Source: Amyelois transitella (Eukaryota > Arthropoda > Insecta > Lepidoptera > Pyralidae). From it: 64,000 bases of DNA. Of this stretch, positions 46,201 to 58,200 are shown piece by piece (the first letter of the stretch is position 1; every line of letters starts with the position of its first letter). Below the pieces are notes generated by a model. That model worked only from the letters and a program-made list of their open reading frames with translations. It searched no databases and was not told the DNA's origin. The stretch lies in assembly GCF_032362555.1 (NCBI RefSeq), contig NC_083524.1, forward strand, positions 2,032,001 to 2,096,000, given 5' to 3'. The position numbers were made by a program, and so were the translations under genes.

Positions 46201-49200
46201 CCCATTCTTATACGGAAGTTAGAACGAATAGGTATCAGAGATGTGGCACTCGCTCTGTTTAAAGACTATCTGAGTAACAGACAGCAAACGGTTAAAATTG
46301 AAAACTGTGTGAGTGAGGTAGAAAATGTTACATATGGTGTTCCTCAAGGGAGTGTACTGGGTCCCACCCTGTTTCTTTTGTATATAAATGATCTCTGTGA
46401 AATGAATATTCCAAATGCGAAAATCTTTTCATATGCGGACGATACTGCCATTGTCTTCAGTGGCACTACATGGGATAGTACACGTACACACATTGAGACA
46501 GGGCTAGCCCAGGTAGCACGCTGGCTCAAAAGTAATTTGCTCACTCTTAACACTGCAAAAACTAATTACATCTGTTTTGGTATTGACTCACGAAATCAAC
46601 CTAATCAAGGTTACCGTATAAAAATCCATTCTTGTAACCAAAATACTGATCTTCCTGACTGCTGCTGTCCTATCATCGACAGAGTAGATAAGGTTAAGTA
46701 CTTGGGTGTACTGGTTGATCAAAGATTATCATGGTACCCGCATGTAGATCACGTAATAAATAGAGTGAGAAAGTTGTCCTGGATATTTAAATCATTACGT
46801 TATGTGGTACCCAGAGGTTTAGACGTACAGTGCTCATCCAAAAACCTTCTGAACAATATTTATATATCACTTGTGCAGTGCATTCTTATTTATTGTATTT
46901 CAGTTTGGGGAAATGCTGCAAAGACTCATTTTATAGGATTAGAAAGAGCACAGAGATTCCTGATCAAAATTATGTATTTTAAGAAAAAGCGATATTCAAC
47001 TGAACTCTTATACAATGAGTGTAATCTGCTTACGGTTAGACAGTTGTATATTTTGCATTGTGTACTGTATAAGCATAAAACTACAGAATATGATCCTAAA
47101 GTTGAAACAAGAAGAAGGAGATACATAGTAGCTAAAATACCACAAACTAGAACATATTTTGCACGAAGACAATTCTATGTAATATCAGCCCAATTATATA
47201 ACAAAATTAACAGAGTAAATAATATATATAGAAAATTGTATAAGGAATGTAAGTTTGTGATTACTGGATGGCTTAAAACGAAAAGTTATGAACAGACTGA
47301 GGCTTTACTATAGTATAAGGATAAATGTATATTAACATAAATATAAAGTATAGTTTACCTTAGTATACGAATCTAACACTTTTTCAAATGCACATTATAT
47401 ATTTATTTAATTACCTTACTCGTACTTTACAAGGTTAATTTGCTTTTATGAAAGAGCGGAGTCTCCTGGCACAGGCTTGCACGCTTAAAAGGAGACTCCA
47501 ATCATATTTCTTGTGTCATGTGCTTTAAGAAATAAACGATTTTGTATTTTGTATTTTGTACCCTTAGTCGCCTTTAACGACATCCATGAGAAAGTGATGG
47601 AGCGGTGCTATTCTTTTTTGTATTAATGCTGGAAACCACACGGCACTGTACTATAAAATAAATATATATATATATATATATATACAATATACTTACTTGT
47701 TATCAATCTGCAACGCTTCAGTCTTGCTCTCCAAATCGATAGAATTAACATTACCATTCTGATAATTTACAACAGTGGAGTCTGTGCTCTTATCCCTCTT
47801 GCCGGAGAGGAGGTTCTTGAACGTTGTTATCCTCTGCAAACAATTTAAAAACTTACATTTCTACATTCAAAAATAATATTTTTATGTTTCTCTCATTGTG
47901 ACTGTAAATCTTCATGAATAATTAAAAAAATTAAACCTGCAGTGGTCAGATAGGAGTCGCTTCGTGTAAAAACCTGACTCACCCAATCCAGGATCCATGA
48001 TCGAAGGCATACCCCGGGCTCCTCTCCAGAGTGGTGAGGATGCGACCGGGACTAAAGCCAGGAGGAAGAAGCGGTCATACGTAAATACATACATACACAC
48101 ACAAAATCACGCCTCTTTCCCGGAGGGGTAGGCAGAGACTACCTCTTTCCACTTGCCACGATCTCTGCATACTTCCTACGCTTCATCCACATTCATAACT
48201 CTCTTGATGCAAGCTCGGCGGTTTCGGGTACTCTTGACCTGACCCTTTACCAGGACGTCCTTAATTTGATCAAGATACGTTCGTCTAGGTCTTCCCACTC
48301 CGACCTTTCCCTCCACACTCTCCTTGTATATCTGCTTAGTCAACCTGGTTTTCATTCATCCTCTCCACATGACCGAACCATCTCAACATACCCTTTTCTA
48401 CTCCTGTAACTACATCTTCTTTCACATCACAACATTCCCTTATCACGCTGGTCCTTATCCGGTCACTCAATTTCACATCCATCATACTCCTTAACGCTCT
48501 CATTTCCACCGCATTTATTCTGCTTTCGTGCTTCTTTTGCCATACCCAACTTTCACTACCATACATTAATGTCGGGACCAACACGCCCCTATGCACAGCC
48601 AGTCGAGCCTTTTTGGATAGTTTCTGACTGCTCATAAAGGCATGCAAAGCTCGTCTTCCCGTCCTTAATTTGATCAAGATACGTTCGCCTAGGTCTTCCC
48701 ACTCCGACCTTTCCCTCCACACTCTCCCACCTAAGCGGTCATACCTTGGTGAGGTATCCGATGTGGTGCTCGAGAGCTGAGCAATGCTCGACGGCGGCGG
48801 GCAGCAGGTCGCCGAGGGGCTCCCGCGGGTGGACACCGCTCTCATGCCGGCAGTACATGCCGCGCCAGAATCTGGTAAAACGATGAAACATGCCGAATGT
48901 GAGATTTGTACAATTTCAACTTTATCTTCTAAATATATTTATATGGATGAAGCGAAGCAAGTATGCAGAGATCGTGGCAAGTGGAAAGAGGTAGTCGGTG
49001 CCTACCCCTCCGGGAAAGAGGCGTGATTTTATGTATATATGTATATATTTAAAAAAAAAATTAACGACTGACTAACATATCAACACACAGACCCAAACTG
49101 ATGAGTCTTGACACTTGAAATTTGGCGTGTGAATTCTTTATGTGGTCTAGGGATGCCCTTAGAAAGAATTTTTTAAATTCCCGCTGAAACGGGAATTATG

Positions 49201-52200
49201 CAGCTGAACGTGGCCTATCAGTCTTTTAATGACTGTTAGCTCTGTCTACCCCGCAAGGGAAGTAGACGTGACTATATGTATGAATGCTTGAATAGTTAAC
49301 GACAGTGGTAAGTCCAATAAAAAATAAAATAGTTTTTCAACAGATTTTCGGATTTTCCCATATTTACCTTATGTGCCGTGTGGTTCCCGGCACCAATACA
49401 AAAAAGAATAGGACCACTCCATCTCTTTCCCATGGATGTCGTAAAAGGCGACCAAGGGATAGGCTTACAAACTTGGGATTCATTTTTAGGCGATGGGCTA
49501 GCAACCTGTCACTATTTGAATCTCAATTCTATCATTAAGCCAAATAGCTGAACGTGGCCATTCAGTCTTTTCAACACTGTTGGCTCTGTCTACCCCGCAA
49601 GGGATATAGACGTGACCATATGTATGTATGTATGTTACCTTATGCTCTGCGCGCTCAAGTTCGGCTTCAAGACATCGGGATGGGCCTTTGGGTTGTAAAG
49701 TGGGTTTTTGTACTCGTTCAGATGGTTCGCCATGTATCCCCACAGAGAGAATGTACGCTCTGATAATCTGAAAAATTTAAATAATACATATAAAGCATTT
49801 GAATTGAGATTGAGAAGGGATGTGCTTTTATATACTTGGGATTCTTAACGGCCTCTGTGGCGCAGCGGTAGTGCGCTTGTCTGTGACACCGGAGGTCCCG
49901 GGTTCGAATCCCGGCCAGGGCATGATGAGAAAAGAACTTTTTCTGATTGGCCTGGGTCTTAGATGTTTATCTATATAAGTATTTATTATAAAATATAGTA
50001 TCGTTGATTTAAGTATCGTACTCGTAACACAAGTTACGAACTTACTTCGAGGCTAACTCAATCAGTGTAATTTGTCCCGTATATATTTATTTTATTTATT
50101 CTTCTTTTAAGCGATGGGCTAGCAGCCTGTCAATGTTTTAATCTCAATTCTATCATTAAGCTAAACACCTGAACGTAGCCTTTCAGTCTTTTGAAGACTG
50201 TTGGCTTTATCTATCCAGCAAGGGATAAAGAAGTGATTATATGTATTTATATGTGTATTGAGAATGCCTAAAAGTAAGTTTTAATACCAATAAAACTGTT
50301 CCATAACAGTCTGGGGATATTTATTTTAGTTTACAATTGTAAAATATTAAAAATACTGCTCGAATTAAGAATCGCCTCCTTTTTTTCGAAGTCGGTTAAA
50401 AAATGTAACCGGAGCGATGATTCGAGCTCTACGGTCATCAAAGGGAAGATCTTCCGTCAGCTTAGTGTGATGCCTGGGGAACCGCGCGACAATGATGAGT
50501 CGGAGATTGTATTTATGATCTAATCCATGAAATCCATGAAATATTTAATATAATAAATAAATAAATAATAAATAAATAACCATTTAGCAAATGTGATTGG
50601 TTGGTGTCGTGTGACGTTTCAGCAGTCTCTGCGCTGCAATTGGCTGAGCGCTTCGTATTCTCGCTGGATTGGTTGGTGGCGTGTGACGTTAGTGTTGTCG
50701 CCACAAAAAAATAAATTTAAACATTCTCTCATCATCATCCTGGTTTTACACCTTCCAAGAGAAGAGCCCGGAGTCCGACTAAGACCTCTAACCTGAATTA
50801 TGTAAGAGGTTTGAATGACAATGCACGTGAGTTAGCATCAAAGCGTTTCTCAATTCAAAATAACGGGTCACACAAGATGGTGGATAGTATCACTGTAAGC
50901 TAGTGACGTCTTTCTCAAATAAAAACGGCGGAACAGCCAAGGTGGCGGACTAGTTATTTACATTACCTTAAGTCCCGCCTGTCTTTCTGACAGTTCCCTA
51001 CGAAGGTCCCGTACTGGCAGGCGTGAGCGTGGTCGTGTAGCGTCAGCAGAAAACGCTCGTTGAATTGGAAAGCCTGGAGACAAGTATAGAAATTATCTCA
51101 ACATACATACATATGATCACGTCCGTATCCCTAGCGGGGTAGACAGAGCCACCAGTCTTGAAAAGACTGATAGGCCACGCTCAGCTGTTTGGCTTAGTGA
51201 TAGAATTGACATTCAATTAGTGACAGGTTGCTGGCCCATCGCCTAAAAAAGAATCCCAAGTTTGTAAGCCTATCCCTTTGTCGACTTTTACGACATCCAT
51301 GGGAAAGAGATGGAGTGGTCCTATTCTTTTTTTTTATTGGTGCCGGGAACCACACGGCACTATTGTTAGATGTTCTTGAGATATACGTTGAATAATATAG
51401 ACATTTAAAACTGATTATTTCCTTCTCTTTTCTGCTTCTTTATTCTGTAGTAATAAATAACTTTTACAACTATACTTCCTACAGTATGTATGTATAGCAA
51501 ATCAATCGACCACGCGCACCGTGGTCCTGAAACTGACCTCGGGCGCCTGCCTCAGCAGCTGCCACGTGCAGTCCAGCAGCTGGGTGAACACTGGCGACAC
51601 CTCCCTGCCGTCGGACGCGATGTGCCCGCACCGGCACGTGAACTTGTGACCGAACGACAGCCAGTCCTTCTCTATCAGCGCCTGGGGGTATATACACAAC
51701 AATCAGTTTATTGCCGTTTATTTCAGTGCCGTGTGGTTCCCGGCACCAATACAAAAAAGAATAGGACCACTCCATCTCATTCCCATGGATGTCGTAAAAG
51801 GCGACTAAGGGATAGGCTTATAAACTTGGGATTCTTCTTTTAGGCGATGGGCTAGCAACCTGTCACTATTTGAATCTCAATTCTATCAATAAGCCAAATA
51901 GCTGAACGTGGCCATTTAGTCTTCAAGACTGTTGGCTCTGTCTACCCCGCATGGGATATGGACGTGACCATATGTATGTATGTATGTATCAGTTTATTGG
52001 ACGGCTGTCAGGGTGAGAGAAAACAATTTATTTAATACAAAACTTATCCTATCATTGCAGTCATAAAAACCAATGCGATAGACAAAGCAACTTATACATT
52101 AAATTCTTACACAATATTAACAATTATAACATAGAACAAATATCGTAGCTCTTGTAAACTCGCTCAGAGAACAATGAAAAATATTTATTCTCCCAGCTAT

Positions 52201-55200
52201 TTCGTTGAGACAAACACGAATGCCGAAAACCGGAACGTATAATTACGTCTATATCCCTTGCGCGGTACACAGAGGCAACAGTTTTGAAAAGGCTGAAAGT
52301 ACCACATCAGGTTCATGCTGTATGGCTTAATGATGGAATTGAGGTCACTAGCCCACCGGCTTCTAGATCGTCCGTGTGGTTCCAGACACTTAAGAAAAAG
52401 ACCACTCCATATAATTTCCATGGATGTCGTAAAAGGCGACCGAAAGACTCTAATTAAGCGAGGGGAAAATCGTGAAGAAACCTGTAATACAACTGGATAT
52501 GTAACCATGATTTAATATGGGTTCCCCTGCAAAGGTCGCGGAGGTCAGATGGGTGTCGCTTCGTAAAAAAACCAGACTCACCCAATCCAGGAATTCCAGG
52601 ATCCATGGTCGAAGGTATACCTAGTTCTCCTCTCCAGAGTGTTGAGAATGTCCAGGAATAATGTCAAGAAGAAGATATATATTTATATGATACTAGCTGT
52701 TGCCCGCGACTTTGTCCGCGTAAGTTTCGAGTTGAATCTTGATCATACAGTCAGATACAGACAGACAGACAAAATATGTAAAAAAAAAATTAGTCAAAAT
52801 ATTAAATGTACAGACAAAATATTTTTACCGTTTTATTATAAGTATGTAGTATTTTGATTTTCAGTTTTTTTTTAATAAAATACTCAAACTCATAAATCGG
52901 TTCAGTACTTTCGGAGATAATCGTGATCATACATACAGACAGACAGACAGACAAACAAGAAATTAAAAAAAAAAATATTTTCGCTTTCTATTATTCATTC
53001 TAAATGTCCCTCTATCCATTTCAGTCAAAAATTACTAAATGTACAGACAAAATATTTTAGTATACACTAAAACAGTAAAAATATTTTGTCTACTGTATAG
53101 TAGAACTCCAATTATCCGAATTAATGGGGACCGGGACCCATTCGGATAATCAAATATTCGGATAATCGGATTTTTTTTTTAAATTGCCATTGGAGAGAAT
53201 AAAAGCTACGTTTTGATATTGCACTATTTTTTTATTGAATTAAATGAAAGAAACATGAAATTTTCACATGTTTTAAATATAAATAAAATGTACTTATGTA
53301 CAAGTTTAGAAATAAAAATCATTGTTTTTTAAACATCTCCGTCAATGTAAGCGGTTTTGCGGTCTTCAACCGTTTTCGGATTGATTGATTTGATTCGGAT
53401 AATCGGCGATTCGGATAGTCGGAGTTCGGATAATTGGAGTTTTACTGTATGTATAGATTTACCTTATGGAAACCTTATATATAAAACTGGAAGGTTAAAA
53501 AAATAGTGGAAGACCGAAAAAAATGGATGGACGGCGTGAAGGATAGTATGAGTAGAAAGTGAGTGACCAGTGAGAAGGCGAGTGACAGAAGTAATTGTAA
53601 AAAACCAACATACTGTTTCGAACCCACGTTAAAAGTGGAAAAAGATAACGACTATTGAAATGGTTGACTGGTAAGATAATGCTTCTAGCATTAAGTCCGC
53701 CAATTGTGCTATACATTTGTATCTTGTGCAATGAAGTTTAAATAAATAAATAAATAGACTATGTACCTGGTACCCGTTGAAAGTGCGATAGTGTGGTTCT
53801 AAAAACAGTGCGGCGAGCGAGCAAGCCTGCGAGGTTCTGTCCCACCCGTCGCTGCAGTGGACGCACACGCTCACCCCGCTCTCTATTGCGCACGCGATCC
53901 ACCATGACGTGTCCAGTATCGATCTGGGAATTTAAATATGGAATTAGTTTTATAGAGAAGGCATACGGACAGACGGACAAACAAATGTTATGTTCTTTTG
54001 ACACCCATTTGGCCTTCAAAATGTATTTAACTTACATACATACATACATATGATCACGTCCGTATCCCTAGCGGGGTAGACAGAGCCACCAGTCTTGAAA
54101 AGACTGATAGGCCACGCTCAGCTATTTGGCTTAATGATAGAATTGAGATTCAAATAGTGACAGGTTGCTAGCCCATCGCCTAAAAGAAGAATCCCAAGTT
54201 TATAGGCCTATCCCTTAGTCGCCTTTTACGACATCCATGGGAAAGAGATGGAGTGGTCCCATTCTTTTTTGTAGGTGCCGGGACCCATACGGCACTATTT
54301 TTATTATTTAACTTATGTACTTTTTATTTCTTTTTATCTCCTGTTTTCTTGATGTTGGCGCAATGTTGAATTGACAAGTTTACTTACGGCCTTTATGTTG
54401 GCAAGACTTTTCGCTTTCGTTTGATACTAATAGCTTTTCATCTATTTTTTTAACCTTCTTAACATCTGTACATTACTTTTACCTGTTGGCTCTTATATAT
54501 ATGTAAGGTCAGGTCAGGACGAAACGACTCCCGTCAGAGCTGCGCAACCTTAGCAGGGTCACCTTACCCTGTGGAACCTTATCATGTGGAAGCCGCACTA
54601 GATTTAATGTGCCATTTCCTTAGTCGGCTCTAACGACTTACAAAAGATGGTTGTATTCTAAAATGGCGGGCGTACGAGTATTGTGACACTCGGCACTAGA
54701 TTTAATGTGCCATTTCCTTAGTCGGCTCTAACGACTTACAAAAGATGGTTGTATTCTAAAATGGCGGGCGTACGAGTATTGTGACACTCAGCACTAGATT
54801 TAATGTGCCATTCCCTAAGTCGGCTCTAACGACTTACAAAAGATGGTTGTATTCTAAAATGGCGGGCGTACGAGTATTGTGACACTCAGCACTAGATTTA
54901 ATGTGTCATTCCCTTAGTCGGCTCTAACGACTTACAAAAGATGGTTGTATTGTGAAGTGGCGGGCATGTTGTGACACTCACTTTATGTGTTTCAGCCAAC
55001 CAGACGACTCCAATCCGCTCAGGAATGACGACATGGTGGGAGAGTTCTGTTCGCACGCTGAAATATATAAAAAAATATCTTGTTTGATTGTTTGTTTGTA
55101 ATATCTTAATTGCATAGAAATTAACACAGTAACAAGAAAATAGTAAGTACATAGTTTATAAAAGAAACATATCAGTTGCAATGGCGGACATACATACCTA

Positions 55201-58200
55201 CATACATATGTATGGTCACTCTGACTGATAAGCCACGCTCAGCTATTTGGCTTAGTGATAGAATTGAAATTCAAATAGTGACAGTTTGCTAGCCCATCGC
55301 CTAAAAAAAGAAATCCCAAGTTTGTAAGCCTATCCTTTAGTCGCCTTTTACGACATCCATGGGAGAGAGATGGAGTGGTCCTATTCTTTTTTCTATTAGT
55401 TCCGGGAACCACACGGCACCAAATAATATACTTATTTTCGGTGTGTTGGAATAAATAACTAAAAATTTAGTTTAGTACCACAGCATAAAGTACAGAAGAA
55501 TCGTTAACAAACTGCACTGCACTATTTTCTTCAATAACGTCATCATACAATTGTCATCTTAGTGTTGATATCTTTTAAACTTACTCTCGACAAGTTTCTG
55601 CAAACTCTTCCTCATGACGTGTATATTTCCAATACCGCTGAATTGAAACTTGATATTTTCGTAAAATGCCTCATTCTCGTAACCTTTACCGGCGGCGCGG
55701 TTCACCATGGCGTTTATCTAAAAAAAAAAACAAATTAAAACATACACACATGTGTACATACATAAAAAATCCATGCGGTTCCCGGCACCAATAGAAAAAG
55801 AATAGTCCATCTCTTTCCCATGAATGTCGTAAAAGTCGACTAAAGGATAGGCTTATAAACTTGGGATTCTTCATTTAGGAGATGGGCTAGCAACCCGTCA
55901 CTATTTGAATCTCAATTCTATCATCAAGCCAAAAAGCTGAACGTGGCCTAACAGTCTTTTGATAGTTGTTGTTGTTGGCTCTGTCTTCCCCGCAAGGGAT
56001 ATAGACGTGATTATACATACATACATACATACATACATAAAATCACGCCTCTTTCCCGGAGGGGTAGGCAGAGACTACCTCTTTCCACTTGCCACGATCT
56101 CTGCATACTTCTTTCTCTTCGTCCACATTCATAACTCTCTTCATACAAGCTCGGCGGTTTCGGGTACTTTTGACCTGACCCTTTACCAGGACGTCCTTAA
56201 TTTGATCAAGATACGTTCGTCTAGGTCTTCCCACTCCGACCTTTCCCTCCACACTCTCCTTGTATATCTGCTTAGTCAACCTGCTTTCATTCATCCTCTC
56301 CACATGACCGAACCATCTTAACATACCCTTTTCTATTCCTGTAACTACATCTTCTTTCACATCACAACATTCCCTTATCACGCTGTTCCTTATCCTGTCA
56401 CTCAATTTCACACCCATCATACTCCTTAACGCTCTCATTTCCACTGCATTTATTCTGCTTTCATGTTTCTTTTGCCATACCCAACTTTCACTCCCATACA
56501 TTAATGTCGGGACCAACACGCCCCTGTGCACAGCCAGTCGAGCCTTTTTGGATAGTTTCTGACTGCTCATAAAGGCATGCAAAGCTCCATTCACCATGTT
56601 CCCCGCGTTCACTCTCCTTTCAATATCACTATCATACTTGCCATCTGATGTAAACTTTGATCCTAGATATACAAACTCTTTCACTTGCTCCACTTTTTCT
56701 CCTCCAATCAAAATATTACATGCTGTCATTTCTTTCTCCATTTCAAAAACCAGTGTTTTAGTTTTACTTACGTTCACTTTCATTCCTTTCTCTTTTAAAG
56801 CTTCATGCATACAGTTTACCATCTCCTGTAACTCCTCCGCTGATGACGCCAGTATAACCTGATCGTCGGCATAGAGCAGACATTTGACGAGTAACTCATT
56901 CATCCTTAATCCACTTTTAGACTCTTTCACATCTGTCAAACAGCTATCCATAAATAGGTTGAACAGCCACGGTGACGCAACACATCCTTGCCGTGATTAT
57001 ATTCTATATAAATATTTATATATTCTGTTTGTAATGAATAAACTCAAAAACCGCTCGGCTGATTAGGGTGACATTTGCCGTGTGTATAGACAAAACCTTA
57101 ACGGGAACATTGTCAATATATATTTTTTTTAATTTCCAAATCATAGCATATTGTAATGTTGTATTTACCCTCGGCCTAGTATCCACGACATACATATAGC
57201 CGCAGTTGGGATTCGCTCGTCGTATCAGGTCCAACATCTGTTCATCCTCCATGCATCTGCAGAATATAATAGAATAATGATGGTTTTTCCTTGGTCAAAA
57301 TGTACATCTATACTAATATTATAAAGCTGAAGAGTTTGTTTGTTGGTTTGTTTGTTTGAACGCGCTAATCTCAGGAAATTTTAAAAACTGATTGGGTGGT
57401 ACATTCGTTTGAATACTAACCGATGCTCTTACGGTGAGGGAAAATATTGTGAGCAAACCAACACATTCAGGCAACTGGATATGTAACCATGGATCCAATA
57501 TGGATTAGGTTTACCTGCAAAGGTTGCGGAGGTCAGATGGGAGTCGCTTCGTGTAAAAACCTGATTCACCCAATCTAGAATCCATTGTCAAAGGTATACC
57601 CCGGGCTCCTCTCCAGAGAGGTGAGGATGCAACCGGGACTAAAAGCCAGGAGGAAGTAGAAGGAGAAGTCACTCAGCGGCTGGCTATACCGAGCTATAGC
57701 CGCTTTATTGTAATAAGGTTATGGCAACGTCCCCTAGATCTGAAGCTGGCACTGCCTAGAAGTATCCTCGTTGTCATAAAGATCAGATAAAGAGTACTCC
57801 AAAACCGACGAGCTTGCATGAAGGAAGTTATGAGTGTGGATGAAGCGAAAGAAGTTTGCAAGTATCGTGGCAAGTGGAAAAATGTAGTCTCCGCCTACAC
57901 CTCCAGTACAGAGAGGCTTGATTTTATGTATACACTAGCTGTGCCCGCGACTTCGTCCGCGTGGAATTGTTATTTTGGGTATCATTGAAACCCTCAAGGA
58001 TGATAATTTTTCCCGTTTTTTTTCATATTTTCCATTATGTCTCCGGTCCTTATAGTTGCAGCGTGATATTATACACCTAGCCTTAAGCGTTCCTCGATAA
58101 ATGGTCTATTCAACACAAAAAGAATTTTTCAATTCGAACCAGTAGTTCCTGAGATTAGCGCGCCAAACAAACAAACTCTTCAGCTTTATAATATTAGTAT

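Larger units (their letters stand above)
42181..47559 (+). mobile_element. CR1/L2-type LINE, nearly full length (5.4 kb)
   Basis: It contains a 5'UTR (42181-42617), ORF1, an ~820-bp spacer, ORF2 (endonuclease plus reverse transcriptase, one frameshift) and a 3'UTR ending in TTTTGTA repeats. It is inserted in a minus-strand S1 with target duplication ACCCT (42176-42180 and 47560-47564), all within the MTMR intron between V14 and V13. Relic 3' ends occur at 19175. Confidence 0.92.

Noticed and set aside
48336-48845. A 169-aa ORF as an independent gene
   Set aside because: It reads across an MTMR exon in another frame into an RTE fragment.
49850-49925. tRNA gene
   Set aside because: The box A/B region is part of a multi-copy SINE with a shared non-tRNA body (copies at 13175, 34905 and 63800) and does not fold into a full cloverleaf by eye.
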